Source: Sphaerimonospora thailandensis
GTDB lineage: Bacteria; Actinomycetota; Actinomycetes; Streptosporangiales; Streptosporangiaceae
Direction of reading: 5' to 3'
Length of the DNA: 64,000 bases
Assembly (NCBI RefSeq): GCF_016863115.1
Contig: NZ_BOOG01000011.1
Location: 124,001 to 188,000 of the forward strand
This document shows positions 25,557-34,266 of the stretch, piece by piece (position 1 is the first letter of the stretch; the number at the start of each line of letters is the position of its first letter). The translations under genes were made by a program, and so were the position numbers. The notes beneath the pieces were generated by a model that saw only the letters and a list, made by a program, of their open reading frames with translations, ran no database searches and had not been told where the DNA came from.

Positions 25557-25774
25557 GGGGAACCCAGCCGGCGGACGACCTGGCCGGAGCCACCTGGCGC
25601 AAGGCGACGCGTTCCAACACCGTGGGCAACCAGTGCGTCGAGGTCGCCCGCCTGCGGAGCGGCATCGCCGTACGGGACTCCAAGAACCCGGAGGGCCCGA
25701 AGCTGCTGTTCACCAACGGTGAATGGGAGGCTTTCGTCGACGGCGTCAAGGGCGGCGAGTTCGATCTGTCCTGA
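25553..25774 (+). CDS. DUF397-domain protein
   Basis: 73 residues. Carries the DUF397 core: ATWRKATRSN, QCVEVARL, IAVRDSKNPEGPKLLFT and WEAFVDGVKGGEFDL. DUF397 proteins are thought to act as binding partners or antagonists of the adjacent DUF5753 regulator in toxin-antitoxin-like or developmental switches. ATG overlaps the regulator stop. Confidence 0.93.
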   Translation: MRGTQPADDLAGATWRKATRSNTVGNQCVEVARLRSGIAVRDSKNPEGPKLLFTNGEWEAFVDGVKGGEFDLS

Positions 25775-25901
25775 TGTGCCCAGGTCGTGCGGCTCGCGCT
25801 CGTGACGTGGCGCGGGCCGCACGGCACTGACGATTTCGAGGATTTCGGCCAATGCTCTCCATCTCGTGCATGGTGGGTCGGCAAGGGGGCAGAAGTCCGG
25901 C

Positions 25902-26042
25902 ATGCGACGTGAGAACGATCCGGACATCGAGGATGAGCCGGACTTCGCTGAGGAGCACACTCCGTCGGCGACCGATCCGCCCATCGCGCAGCCCGATGAC
26001 GGAAATCCCGACGAGCGGTGGGACAAGCCGACAGAGGTCTGA
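25902..26042 (+). CDS. Small acidic protein (46 aa)
   Basis: 46 codons from ATG 25902 (MRRENDPDIEDEPDF...), about one third Asp/Glu, Pro-rich, presumably disordered. The stop lies 15 bases before the DUF6158 gene and its GAGGGGGAGG site, so the two may form a unit. No strong Shine-Dalgarno of its own. Hypothetical; the call rests on codon bias and position. Confidence 0.5.
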   Translation: MRRENDPDIEDEPDFAEEHTPSATDPPIAQPDDGNPDERWDKPTEV

Positions 26043-26057
26043 GGGGGAGGACACGCG

Positions 26058-26288
26058 ATGACGACAATGGGCGTCGACCCGCGCGCGCTCGAGGACGAGG
26101 ACCTGTTCCGTGAGCTGCGCCACATCCACGAGACGCGGTCGGAGGCCCTTTTCCACGGCTCCGACGACGCGCTGGAGCGGCATACCTCGCGGACGGAGGA
26201 ACTGGAGCGGGAGTACCTCGAGCGGTTCCCCGAGCGCCATATCGACCCCGAGCGCCTGCGCAGCGGGGCGAGGATGCGCGGCCTGTAA
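26058..26288 (+). CDS. Small helical protein, DUF6158-like
   Basis: 76 residues: PRALEDEDLFRELRHIHETR, then SDDALERHTSRTEELEREYLERFPER. It is predicted almost entirely helical with heptad-like Leu/Glu spacing and matches a short conserved actinobacterial family, whose role is unknown. ATG preceded by a strong GGGGGAGG at 26043-26050. Confidence 0.8.
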   Translation: MTTMGVDPRALEDEDLFRELRHIHETRSEALFHGSDDALERHTSRTEELEREYLERFPERHIDPERLRSGARMRGL

Positions 26289-26304
26289 CGGCCGGTGATG
26301 CCCC

Positions 26305-26562
26305 GTGCGTGAGCGAGATCGTGATGATGAGAGCCTCGAGGACACCCAGGAGATGTCCGGGACCGACCTGGCCGTCTACGAGGCCGCCGCCGCGCTGAAC
26401 GTGGCGGACCGGCCCGCCACGGTCGGCGAGATCACCGGAATGACCGGCCTGCCGGAGGAGACCGTACGGCACTGCCTCGACTCCCTTGTCGGCGGCGGGC
26501 GCCTCGTACCGCGTGGTGAGGCCTACCAACTCGGCCCGCACGACTGGGGCCTCAGCTACTGA
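26305..26562 (+). CDS. Small winged-helix-like protein
   Basis: 85 residues from GTG 26305. After a charged N-terminal tail, the segment VYEAAAALNVADRPATVGEITGMTGLPEETVRHCLDSLVGGGRLVPRG-like arrangement (helix, turn, helix, wing) resembles a MarR/IclR-type DNA-binding domain without a dimerisation region. It follows the DUF6158 gene by 16 bases and is probably co-transcribed. Target unknown. Confidence 0.75.
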   Translation: MRERDRDDESLEDTQEMSGTDLAVYEAAAALNVADRPATVGEITGMTGLPEETVRHCLDSLVGGGRLVPRGEAYQLGPHDWGLSY

Positions 26563-26648
26563 CCTGACCATGAAGTCGCAAGGGAGTGCTCCCAGGTGGG
26601 TTTTGCCCTGACGTCGAAACGGATGCCGGCAGAGGCACCACTCCCACC

Positions 26649-26753
26649 CGTGATCTTGCAGTAGAGACTTACTGGTAAGTGCGAGAAACTGCAAGATCAC
26701 GAACGGGCTTTTTCCCGCTCAGGGCATGTGGCCGCGAGAGTTCGCAAGATCAC
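26649..26753. repeat. Cluster of GTGATCTTGC intergenic repeats, two forming an inverted repeat
   Basis: Three copies of the dispersed GTGATCTTGC-N5-CTCGCAG element: a partial plus-strand copy from 26650, and minus-strand copies at 26679-26700 and 26732-26753. The first two face each other, giving 14-bp perfect arms (26649-26662 and 26688-26701) around a 25-base loop, which could act as a terminator between the convergent genes. The remainder of 26563-26765 holds no gene. Confidence 0.8.
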
Positions 26754-26765
26754 GGCGGGGTCTGT

Positions 26766-27554
26766 TCAGTTCTCGTAGGTGTCGAGCCGGGGCGGCAGGG
26801 CGTTCCAGGTGCAGAACGCGGACGATTCACTCGATCCGCGCAGGAAGGTGACGCGCAGCCAGTACGGATCCTCCCAGACCTTCACCTCGTAGCCGTCGTT
26901 GGGTGACGCGGTCACCACCCGGCAGTCTTTGCCGGTGACCGCGATCGTCGCGCGTCCGCCCCTGAGCGAGAACGTGTGCAGGGTCTCGCCGTTCGAGGCG
27001 GCGGCCGGTGCCGCGACCGCTGTCGTCGGTCCCTTCGTCGTGGCCGTGCTCGCCGTCGTCGGTCCGTACGCCGTCGTCGGTCCGTGCGCCGTCGCCGGGT
27101 TCTTCGCCGTCGTCGGGTTCTTCGCCGTCGCCGATGTCGTCACCGGTTTGGGGCGCAGTCCGATGACGCGCGGCGGCCGAGGTGAGACGGGAAGCGCCTT
27201 CCGGGTCCGCCCGTCGGTCGAAGCGGCCCTACCCGTCCGCCGAGCGGTCGGGGCGGACCCGTTCACCGCGGGTGTCGCGTTCGCCTGGGCGTTCGAGGCC
27301 TCGGGCGAAGCGGGTCCGCCGGTGACGAATCCCGTCGGAGGCGGACCCGGTGAGATGGGGCCCGGTGAGATGGGGCCCGGTGAGGCGGGGAACGGCGAGG
27401 GGGTGCCGGATCCGGCCGCGGCCACCACCGGTGCCAGGGGTGCGTCGTCCAGGATCGTGCTGTACAGCACGTCGCGTACTCCCAGCCAGGACACACCTAC
27501 AGCCAGTGCGGTCGCACCGCACCAAGCAAGCGCGTAGCTCAAGGGCCGTTTCAT
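26766..27554 (-). CDS. Membrane-anchored or secreted protein with Pro/Thr/Ala linker
   Basis: 262 residues. An N-terminal hydrophobic segment (about 7-25, ALAWCGATALAVGVSWLGV) acts as signal or anchor. Next comes a long low-complexity linker with ISPGP repeats and Thr-Ala-Lys-Asn-Pro type repeats (about 45-190), as in extracellular spacers. A C-terminal domain of about 75 residues carries two cysteines (GKDCRV and AFCTWN) that could form a disulphide. The gene is divergent from the response regulator gene across 77 bases, so it is a candidate target or input component of that two-component system. Function unknown. Confidence 0.78.
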   Translation of the reverse strand: MKRPLSYALAWCGATALAVGVSWLGVRDVLYSTILDDAPLAPVVAAAGSGTPSPFPASPGPISPGPISPGPPPTGFVTGGPASPEASNAQANATPAVNGSAPTARRTGRAASTDGRTRKALPVSPRPPRVIGLRPKPVTTSATAKNPTTAKNPATAHGPTTAYGPTTASTATTKGPTTAVAAPAAASNGETLHTFSLRGGRATIAVTGKDCRVVTASPNDGYEVKVWEDPYWLRVTFLRGSSESSAFCTWNALPPRLDTYEN

Positions 27555-27631
27555 TACCCGATGATTTTAACTTCAACTGCCCTAGCAGATACCACTGCAC
27601 CCCATGTAACACAGGTGTACCGTTCTGCCCC

Positions 27632-28327
27632 ATGGCGACCGTTTTGGTGGTGGAGGACGACGAGTTCGTCCGCTCCGCGATCATCCGTGATTTGGCCGGC
27701 CGAAGCCATGCCGTACGCAGCGCCGGCCGGGCGCTCGACGCACTGCGCGAGATAGCGCAATCCGCCCCCGACGTGGTCATCCTCGATCTCGGCCTGCCCG
27801 ATCTGGACGGCGCCGAGGCGCTCAAGATGCTCCGCGCGATCTCCAACGTGCCCGTCATCGTGGCCACGGCACGTGACGACGAGGCCGAGATCGTGAGGTT
27901 GCTGCGGAGCGGAGCCGACGACTACCTGGTCAAGCCGTTCTCCGGAGACCATTTGAACGCTCGGCTGGAGGCGTTGCTGAGGCGGGCCAGATCGGGGACC
28001 GTCGCGCCCGCCACCGTCATCAGCGTGGGCGGTCTCGTCATCGACGTCGACGGCCGGGCGGCCCAGCTGGACGGGGTCGCGCTCGATCTGACGCGGCGGG
28101 AGTTCGATCTGCTGGCCTACCTGTGCGCCAGGTCCGGGCGGGTGATCCCACGCAAAGAGCTGCTGGCCGAGGTATGGCGGCAGTCCTACGGCGACGACCA
28201 GACGATAGACGTCCACCTGTCGTGGCTGCGCCGCAAGCTCGGGGAAAGCGCCTCCCGGCCGCGCTACCTGCATACAGTCCGGGGAGTCGGCGTACGGCTC
28301 AGCCCACCCGGCGATCCCACGCCATGA
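27632..28327 (+). CDS. OmpR-family response regulator
   Basis: 231 residues from ATG 27632; the longer open frame upstream is antisense to the neighbouring gene. The receiver domain has the acidic pocket VVEDDEF, phosphoacceptor Asp52 in VILDLGLPDLDG, and the conserved Lys in YLVKPF. The C-terminal winged-helix domain is typical of OmpR/PhoB (LTRREFDLLAYLCAR, VDVHLSWLRRKL-like segment, YLHTVRGVGVRL). Phosphorylated by the kinase encoded 28 bases downstream; regulon unknown. Confidence 0.95.
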   Translation: MATVLVVEDDEFVRSAIIRDLAGRSHAVRSAGRALDALREIAQSAPDVVILDLGLPDLDGAEALKMLRAISNVPVIVATARDDEAEIVRLLRSGADDYLVKPFSGDHLNARLEALLRRARSGTVAPATVISVGGLVIDVDGRAAQLDGVALDLTRREFDLLAYLCARSGRVIPRKELLAEVWRQSYGDDQTIDVHLSWLRRKLGESASRPRYLHTVRGVGVRLSPPGDPTP

Positions 28328-28355
28328 CTCCTCGCACGACTCCCCCCACGATGGG

Positions 28356-29702
28356 GTGGCAGCGGCGGTGAGACGCAGCCTGGTCCTGGTGGCGCTGGCG
28401 GTGACCGCCATGGTGGCGCTGGCCTTCCTGATCCCACTGGCCGTCGCGGTAAAGGAGATCGCCGAGAGCCGTGCGCTCGGCGAGGCGGAACGGCAGGCCA
28501 GCATGATCGTCCCCGCTCTGGTGGTCACCGATGACACGACCGCCCTCGAACGGGCGCTGGCCAGCACCCCGGCCGGGACCGGCCGGCTCGCCGTGCATCT
28601 GCCCGGCGGAGGCGCGATCGGTTCGTCGCGAGTTGGGACCGTCGATATCGCCGCCGCGTTCGAGCGGGCCAGGACCGTGCATGTCTCGGATGGCTACGTT
28701 CTGCTCAGACCGGTCGCGCTCGGCGGCGGGCGGCGAGCGGTCATCGAGGCGTACGCCCCTGATTCGAACGTCACGAGAGGCGTCACGACGTCCTGGGCCG
28801 TGCTGACGGCCGTGGCGCTCGCCCTGGTCGCCGCGTCGGTCGTGGTGGCCGACCGGCTGGGAGCGCGGGTGGTCCGGGCCGCCCGCCGCCTCGGTGAAGC
28901 GGCGACCTCTCTCGGATCGGGCGATCTTTCCGTACGCATCAAGCCGGACGGTCCGCCCGAGCTCGTCATGGCGGGGCAGGCGTTCAACACGATGGCCGAC
29001 CAGGTGGCCGGTCTGCTCGCGGCCGAGCGCGAGCTGGCGGCGGATCTGTCTCATCGGTTGCGCACCCCGTTGACCGCGCTGCGGCTCAACATCGGCGGCA
29101 CCGGGCCGGAGGCGGAGCAGCGTCAACTCGCGGTCGAGCGGCTGGAACGGGCGGTGGACGAGATCATCCAGGCGGCTCGCAAGCCGTCCCGTCCGATGCC
29201 GGGCGGCTGTGACGCGGCCGACGTCCTGCGGGAGCGGTTCGTCTTCTGGTCAGCCCTGGCCGAGGACCAGGGACGCCCGTGGCAGTTGGTCGGCGCCGAC
29301 GTCCCGGTCCGCGTCCCGGTCACCGCGGCCGATCTCGGCGCGGCCCTCGACGCGCTCCTCGGCAACGTCTTCCGGCACACGCCGCAGGGGGTCGCGTTCC
29401 GGGTCACCCTGCACCGGGGCGCCGGCACAGTCGGCATCCTCGTCGCGGATGCGGGGCCGGGCATCGACGATCCCGAAGGCGCCCTCAGGCGGGGGCACAG
29501 CGGCGCGGGCTCGACCGGCCTCGGTCTCGACATCGCACGTCGCCTGGCCGAGTCGACCGGCGGCGGAATGCGGATCGAGGGGTCCGCGCTCGGCGGCGCG
29601 TGCGTGCAGATGTGGCTGCGCAGCGGCGGCGTCACGTTGAACCGCACCCCCCGCCGCCTGCTCTCCAGGCGCCTGCTCGGCCGGCGCCTGCTCGGCCGGT
29701 GA
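28356..29702 (+). CDS. Sensor histidine kinase (HisKA type)
   Basis: 448 residues from GTG 28356 (GTG 28368 possible). Two membrane helices (about 8-32 and 142-165) flank a small extracellular domain of roughly 110 residues, followed by HAMP-like RRLGEAATSLGSGDLSVRI, the dimerisation/phosphoacceptor box ELAADLSHRLRTPL, N-box NVFRHTP, G1 DAGPGIDD and G2 GLGLDIARRLAE. The last residues are a Arg-Arg-Leu-Leu repeat encoded by a short tandem duplication (about 29653-29700). Cognate to the upstream regulator. Confidence 0.93.
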   Translation: MAAAVRRSLVLVALAVTAMVALAFLIPLAVAVKEIAESRALGEAERQASMIVPALVVTDDTTALERALASTPAGTGRLAVHLPGGGAIGSSRVGTVDIAAAFERARTVHVSDGYVLLRPVALGGGRRAVIEAYAPDSNVTRGVTTSWAVLTAVALALVAASVVVADRLGARVVRAARRLGEAATSLGSGDLSVRIKPDGPPELVMAGQAFNTMADQVAGLLAAERELAADLSHRLRTPLTALRLNIGGTGPEAEQRQLAVERLERAVDEIIQAARKPSRPMPGGCDAADVLRERFVFWSALAEDQGRPWQLVGADVPVRVPVTAADLGAALDALLGNVFRHTPQGVAFRVTLHRGAGTVGILVADAGPGIDDPEGALRRGHSGAGSTGLGLDIARRLAESTGGGMRIEGSALGGACVQMWLRSGGVTLNRTPRRLLSRRLLGRRLLGR

Positions 29703-29838
29703 ACTCGCGCCCACCCGGCGGGTGGCGGGAATGTCGTTGCCGCGCAGGAAGCCGCAACTGGCTACCGGCACTCCCGGGAGGCAGTATGGAATCGGCCGGA
29801 GCGTGTCCCCCACCGAATCCGTGAGGAAGGACGGTGCC

Positions 29839-32166
29839 GTGACATCCACCTACCGCGTGCAGCTGACCCCGGACTTCGGCTTCGCGGAGGTGGCCGGGCT
29901 GGTGGGATATCTGCGGGAGTTGGGGATCGGTCATCTCTACCTGTCGCCGATCCTCCAGGCGGTGCGCGACTCCCGGCACGGCTACGACGTGGTGGACCAC
30001 GGCAGGGTGCGGGCCGAGTTCGGCGGAGAGCAGGGGCTGCGCGAACTGGCCGCGGCCGGGCTGCCGCTGGTCGCCGACATCGTGCCCAACCACATGACGA
30101 TCCCGGTCCCGGAGTCGCGCAACGCCCAACTCTGGTCGGCACTGCGGGACGGCCCGCGATCCCCGCACGCCCGGTGGTTCGACTTCCGGTGGCCGGTCGC
30201 CTTTCCCATCCTCGACCCCGGCGACGATCCGTACGGCACGACGGTCAAGGCGGCCGACGGGGTCCTGCGCTATCACGATCACGTGTTCCCGATCCGGCCC
30301 GGTACGGAGCACCTCCCGCTGCCCGAACTGCTGGAGGCGCAGCACTATCGGCTCGTCGGCTGGCGCGAGAGCCCCGGCTACCGGCGCTTCTTCGACGTGT
30401 CCTCGCTGATCGGCCTGCGTGCCGAGGACCCGGAGGTCTTCGCCGCCACCCACGCCGTGACCCTCTCCCTGATCGAGGACGGGGTGCTGGACGGGCTGCG
30501 CGTCGATCACCCCGACGGGCTGGCCGACCCGTGCGGCTATCTGAGGCGGCTGCGACCCCACGTGCCCGGGCCGCTGTGGGTGGAGAAGATCCTCATCGAC
30601 GGTGAGCGGCTGCCCGGCGACTGGCCGTGCGACGGCACCACCGGCTACGACGCGCTCAACATGATCACCCGGCTGTTCGTCGACCCGTCCGGCCGGGACG
30701 CGCTGGTCGAGACGTTCGGCCGGATGACAGGGGTGTCCGACGACTACGAGGCCGTGCGGTACGAATCGAAGAAGCACGTCATCGAGCTGTTCTTCCGGGG
30801 CGAGGTCGACCGGCTGACGTCGGACCTGGGAGACGCGGACCTGGGAGACGCGGACCTGGGGAAGACAGGGTTGCGCGACGCGGTCGTCGAACTGCTGGTG
30901 GCGATGCCCGTCTACCGGGCGTATGTCAACCCCGGCGAGCGGCCGCCGGACGAGACGGTGCGCATCATCCGGGGCGCCGCACGCGAGGCCGCCGCCCACG
31001 CCGATCCCGACGCCGTCGCCAAGGCCGCCGACCTCGTCCTGTACGGCCCGGCCGAGGCGGTCACCCGGTTCCAGCAGACCTGCGGCCCGGTCATGGCCAA
31101 GGGGGTGGAGGACACGGCCCTCTACCGGTGGTACCCGCTGGCCTGCCTGAACGAGGTCGGCGGCGAGCCCGACAGGTTCGGGGTCTCGGCGGCCGAGTTC
31201 CACGCGTTCTGCGCCGGTCTGCCGCCGAAGACCATGACCACGCTGTCCACCCATGACACCAAGCGGTCAGAGGACGTACGGGCTCGCCTGGCCGTACTGT
31301 CCGAACTGCCGGGGGAGTGGGCGGAGGCGGTCGGCTCGTGGACGGCCGAGGTGTCGTTCGACCAGAGGCTCGACTACCTGGCCTGGCAGTCGCTCATGGC
31401 GGCGTGGCCCATCTCGGTCGAGCGGTTCGCCGACTATCTGCTCAAGGCGGCCAGGGAGGCCAAGACGGCGATCTCCTGGATGGAGCCCGACCCGCGGTAC
31501 GAGTCGGGGTTGCGGGACTTCGCGCGGCGGGCCGTCGAGGTCTGCGGCCCCTCTGTCGCCTCCTTCACGGCTCTCGTCGACCGGTATGCCCGGGTCAACT
31601 CCCTCGGGCAGAAGGCCGTCCAGCTCCTGATGCCCGGCATTCCCGATGTGTACCAGGGCAACGAGATCACCGACTTCTCGCTGGTGGACCCCGACAACCG
31701 GCGGCCGGTCGACTTCGAGCGGCGGCGCCGGCTGCTGGCGGCGCCCGACGACACGTGGGACGGTCAGAAGCTGCTGGTCACGACCACCGCGCTCCAGTTG
31801 CGGCAGCGCATCGACCCGGCCGGGCCGTACGTGCCGATCGCGACGGGGGAGCATGCGGTCGCCTTCGCGCGGGGGATCAACGCGGAGATCAACGCGGGGA
31901 CCGGCGTCTCGGGAGACACCTCGGCGGCCGTCGTGGTCGCCACCCGGCTGCCCGTGAAACTGGAACGGCGGGGTGGGTGGGGAGGCGAGACGATCACCCT
32001 GCCGCCGGGCCGCTGGCGCGATCTGCTCGGCGGAAGCGAGCACACAGGCTGGGAGCACACGGGCAGGGAGCGAACAGGCTGGGAGCACACGGGCGGGGAG
32101 TACACGGGCCGCGTGCCCCTGGCACACCTGCTGTCGCGCTGTCCGGTCGCGATTCTTGAGAGGTGA
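29839..32166 (+). CDS. treY: Malto-oligosyltrehalose synthase
   Basis: 775 residues. GH13 enzyme that isomerises the reducing-end alpha-1,4 linkage of maltodextrins to an alpha,alpha-1,1 trehalose linkage. Seen: TYRVQLTPDFGF at the start, LYLSPI, SRHGYDVVDH, the nucleophile region DGLRVDHPDGL, acid/base region LWVEKIL, and LSTHDTKRSEDVRARL. The frame is open upstream to 29722, but GTG 29839 is chosen because AGGAAGGA precedes it and the family motif starts there. A DLGDADLGDADLG insertion near residues 330-342 is a short tandem repeat. TreZ follows 54 bases downstream. Confidence 0.95.
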   Translation: MTSTYRVQLTPDFGFAEVAGLVGYLRELGIGHLYLSPILQAVRDSRHGYDVVDHGRVRAEFGGEQGLRELAAAGLPLVADIVPNHMTIPVPESRNAQLWSALRDGPRSPHARWFDFRWPVAFPILDPGDDPYGTTVKAADGVLRYHDHVFPIRPGTEHLPLPELLEAQHYRLVGWRESPGYRRFFDVSSLIGLRAEDPEVFAATHAVTLSLIEDGVLDGLRVDHPDGLADPCGYLRRLRPHVPGPLWVEKILIDGERLPGDWPCDGTTGYDALNMITRLFVDPSGRDALVETFGRMTGVSDDYEAVRYESKKHVIELFFRGEVDRLTSDLGDADLGDADLGKTGLRDAVVELLVAMPVYRAYVNPGERPPDETVRIIRGAAREAAAHADPDAVAKAADLVLYGPAEAVTRFQQTCGPVMAKGVEDTALYRWYPLACLNEVGGEPDRFGVSAAEFHAFCAGLPPKTMTTLSTHDTKRSEDVRARLAVLSELPGEWAEAVGSWTAEVSFDQRLDYLAWQSLMAAWPISVERFADYLLKAAREAKTAISWMEPDPRYESGLRDFARRAVEVCGPSVASFTALVDRYARVNSLGQKAVQLLMPGIPDVYQGNEITDFSLVDPDNRRPVDFERRRRLLAAPDDTWDGQKLLVTTTALQLRQRIDPAGPYVPIATGEHAVAFARGINAEINAGTGVSGDTSAAVVVATRLPVKLERRGGWGGETITLPPGRWRDLLGGSEHTGWEHTGRERTGWEHTGGEYTGRVPLAHLLSRCPVAILER

Positions 32167-32220
32167 TCCCGGCGGTTCGCGGGGAAAGGTCCATCGTGAC
32201 GACACCCGGGAGGACATGTA

Positions 32221-34053
32221 GTGAAAGGCACCTTCGAGGGCTGCGCTGTCGAAGCCTGGGCTGTCGAAGTCTGGGCGCCGAAGGCGGCGCAGGTCGAGGT
32301 CGAGTTCGGTGGGGCCAGGCACGGCATGTCGCCGATCGGGGGCGGCTGGTGGCGTCATCCCGGCACCGGGCTGCTACATGGCGTCGACTATTCGTTGTAC
32401 GTCGACGGCCACGGGCCGTACCCCGACCCGAGGACGCGGCGGCAGCCGTACGGGGTCGAGGGGCCCAGCCGGGTCTACGAGCACGAGAGGTTCACCTGGG
32501 GCGACCATGGCTGGCGTGGCCGTGACCTGCGCGGGTCGGTCATCTACGAGCTGCATGTCGGGACGTTCACCCCGGAGGGGACGTTCCTGGGCGCGGTGCG
32601 CAAGCTCGACCACCTGCTGGATCTGGGCGTGGACTTCGTCGAGATCATGCCGGTGGCGCCGGTCCCCGGCAGGCGCAACTGGGGGTACGACGGCGTCGAT
32701 CTCTACGCGGTCAACGAGGAGTACGGCGGGCCGGACGGGCTCAAGACCTTCGTGGACGCCTGCCACCGGGCCGGGCTCGGGGTCATCCTCGACGTGGTCT
32801 ACAACCACCTCGGCCCTTCGGGGAACTATCTGGCCAAGTTCGGGCCGTACTTCCACGACGCGAAGGGGTCGTACTGGGGCGACGCGGTCAACCTGGACGG
32901 GCCGGGGTCGGACGAGGTGCGGCGCTACTTCATCGGCAACGCGCTGCAGTGGCTGCGCGACTACCACGTGGACGGGCTGCGCCTCGACGCGGTCCACGCG
33001 CTGCACGACAAGCGCGCCGTGCACCTCCTCGAGGAGCTGGCGGCCGAGGTGGACGCGCTGGCGACGGTCGTCGGGCGGCCGTTGACGTTGATCGCCGAGT
33101 CCGACCTCAACGATCCCCGCATGATCACGCCGCGCGAGGCCGGCGGTCTCGGCATGCACGCCGCGTGGAACGACGACGTCCACCATGCCGTCCACGCCGC
33201 CGTCACCGGCGAGACGGGCGCCTACTACGGCGATTTCGGCCCGCTGTCGGCGCTCGCCAAGGTGCTCACCCGCGGTTACTTCCACGACGGCACCTATTCG
33301 ACGTTCCGCGGCCGATCGCACGGCAGGCCGGCGGCTCATGTGCCGGCCCATCGCTTCGTCTGCTGTGTACAGAACCACGACCAGGTGGGCAACCGCCCCG
33401 AGGGCGACCGGATGGAGCCCGACCAGCTGTGGATCGCCGCCGGGCTGCTGCTGACCTCGCCGTTCACGCCGATGCTGTTCATGGGGGAGGAGTGGGGGGC
33501 GAGCACGCCGTTCTACTTCTTCACCGACCACTTCGAGCCCTCACTGGCGGAGGGCGAGGGGGAGCGGCGCAGGCGGGAGTTCGAGGGCTTCGGCTACGAA
33601 TGGAAGGCGCCCGACCCGCAGGAGGAGGCCACGTTCCTGCGGTCGAAGCTCGACTGGGGTGAGCTGGCCGAGGACGGCCACGCCTCACTGCTCGGCTGGT
33701 ACCGCGACCTGATCGCGCTGCGCAAGACGTGTCCCGACCTCACCGATCCACGGCTCGACCGAGTGCGGGTCGACTTCGACGAAGACGGGCGAAGCCTGGT
33801 GATGGAGCGCGGCTCGCTGCGGGTCGCCGCCAACTTCGGCGCGTTCCCGGTCTCCGTACGGCTCTCGCCCGCCGCGAGCACAGGCGTTGAGAGCACAGGC
33901 GTTGAGAGTACGGGAGCCGAGAACGCGGGTGCCGGACGGATCCTGCTCGCCTCCACGGAAAGCGCCCGGATCGCCGGCGGCGACCTCCATCTTCCCGCCC
34001 AGTCCCTGGTCATCGCCCAGCTCCCCCCTTCTCCCTCCACACCTCCCGGGTGA
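32221..34053 (+). CDS. treZ: Malto-oligosyltrehalose trehalohydrolase
   Basis: 610 residues. GH13 hydrolase that releases trehalose from the TreY product. N-terminal CBM48/E-set domain (VEVWAPKAAQVEVEF), then the barrel with VVYNHLGPSGNY, nucleophile region GLRLDAVHAL, acid/base LIAESDLND and VQNHDQVGNR. The C-terminal domain contains a short Ser-Thr-Gly-Val-Glu tandem repeat near residues 558-575. GTG 32221 has GGGAGG upstream. The debranching enzyme TreX, often third in this operon, is not in the window. Confidence 0.95.
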   Translation: MKGTFEGCAVEAWAVEVWAPKAAQVEVEFGGARHGMSPIGGGWWRHPGTGLLHGVDYSLYVDGHGPYPDPRTRRQPYGVEGPSRVYEHERFTWGDHGWRGRDLRGSVIYELHVGTFTPEGTFLGAVRKLDHLLDLGVDFVEIMPVAPVPGRRNWGYDGVDLYAVNEEYGGPDGLKTFVDACHRAGLGVILDVVYNHLGPSGNYLAKFGPYFHDAKGSYWGDAVNLDGPGSDEVRRYFIGNALQWLRDYHVDGLRLDAVHALHDKRAVHLLEELAAEVDALATVVGRPLTLIAESDLNDPRMITPREAGGLGMHAAWNDDVHHAVHAAVTGETGAYYGDFGPLSALAKVLTRGYFHDGTYSTFRGRSHGRPAAHVPAHRFVCCVQNHDQVGNRPEGDRMEPDQLWIAAGLLLTSPFTPMLFMGEEWGASTPFYFFTDHFEPSLAEGEGERRRREFEGFGYEWKAPDPQEEATFLRSKLDWGELAEDGHASLLGWYRDLIALRKTCPDLTDPRLDRVRVDFDEDGRSLVMERGSLRVAANFGAFPVSVRLSPAASTGVESTGVESTGAENAGAGRILLASTESARIAGGDLHLPAQSLVIAQLPPSPSTPPG

Positions 34054-34071
34054 TCTTGCAAATACTCACAG
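34050..34071 (+). repeat. GTGATCTTGC dispersed repeat at the treZ stop
   Basis: A full copy, GTGATCTTGC-AAATA-CTCACAG, overlapping the treZ stop codon. It matches the copies near 26.7 kb and 52.2 kb. Confidence 0.8.
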
Positions 34072-34074
34072 AGG

Positions 34075-34185
34075 GTGTCGCTTCGGATCGCGCACGGCGC
34101 ACTGATGGCCGTCGGCGGTCTCTGGCTCGCCGCGGACCTGTGGCGGGCGGGCCGCGTCGGCTCCGTCGAGGCCCTTCGCCGATGA
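34075..34185 (+). CDS. Possible 36-aa membrane peptide
   Basis: GTG 34075 opens 36 codons with one hydrophobic stretch (ALMAVGGLWLAADLW) flanked by basic residues, consistent with a single-pass peptide. There is no properly spaced ribosome binding site (GAGG abuts the GTG). It may be chance or a remnant. Confidence 0.25.
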   Translation: MSLRIAHGALMAVGGLWLAADLWRAGRVGSVEALRR

Positions 34186-34188
34186 GGG

Positions 34189-34266
34189 TGTCGCACCGGG
34201 CGTGGCGTCGCTAGCCTGCCATCAATGATCCAGATTTGGCGGAGGCGAGCGGACGTCGATGGGTGA
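34189..34266 (+). promoter_or_regulatory. Promoter and leaderless upstream ORF before the GlnH-like gene
   Basis: TGTCGC (34189-34194) and TAGCCT (34212-34217), 17 bases apart, predict a start site near 34225, exactly at an ATG that opens a 13-residue ORF (MIQIWRRRADVDG, 34225-34266). Its stop overlaps the ATG of the downstream gene at 34259, suggesting translational coupling. Confidence 0.4.
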
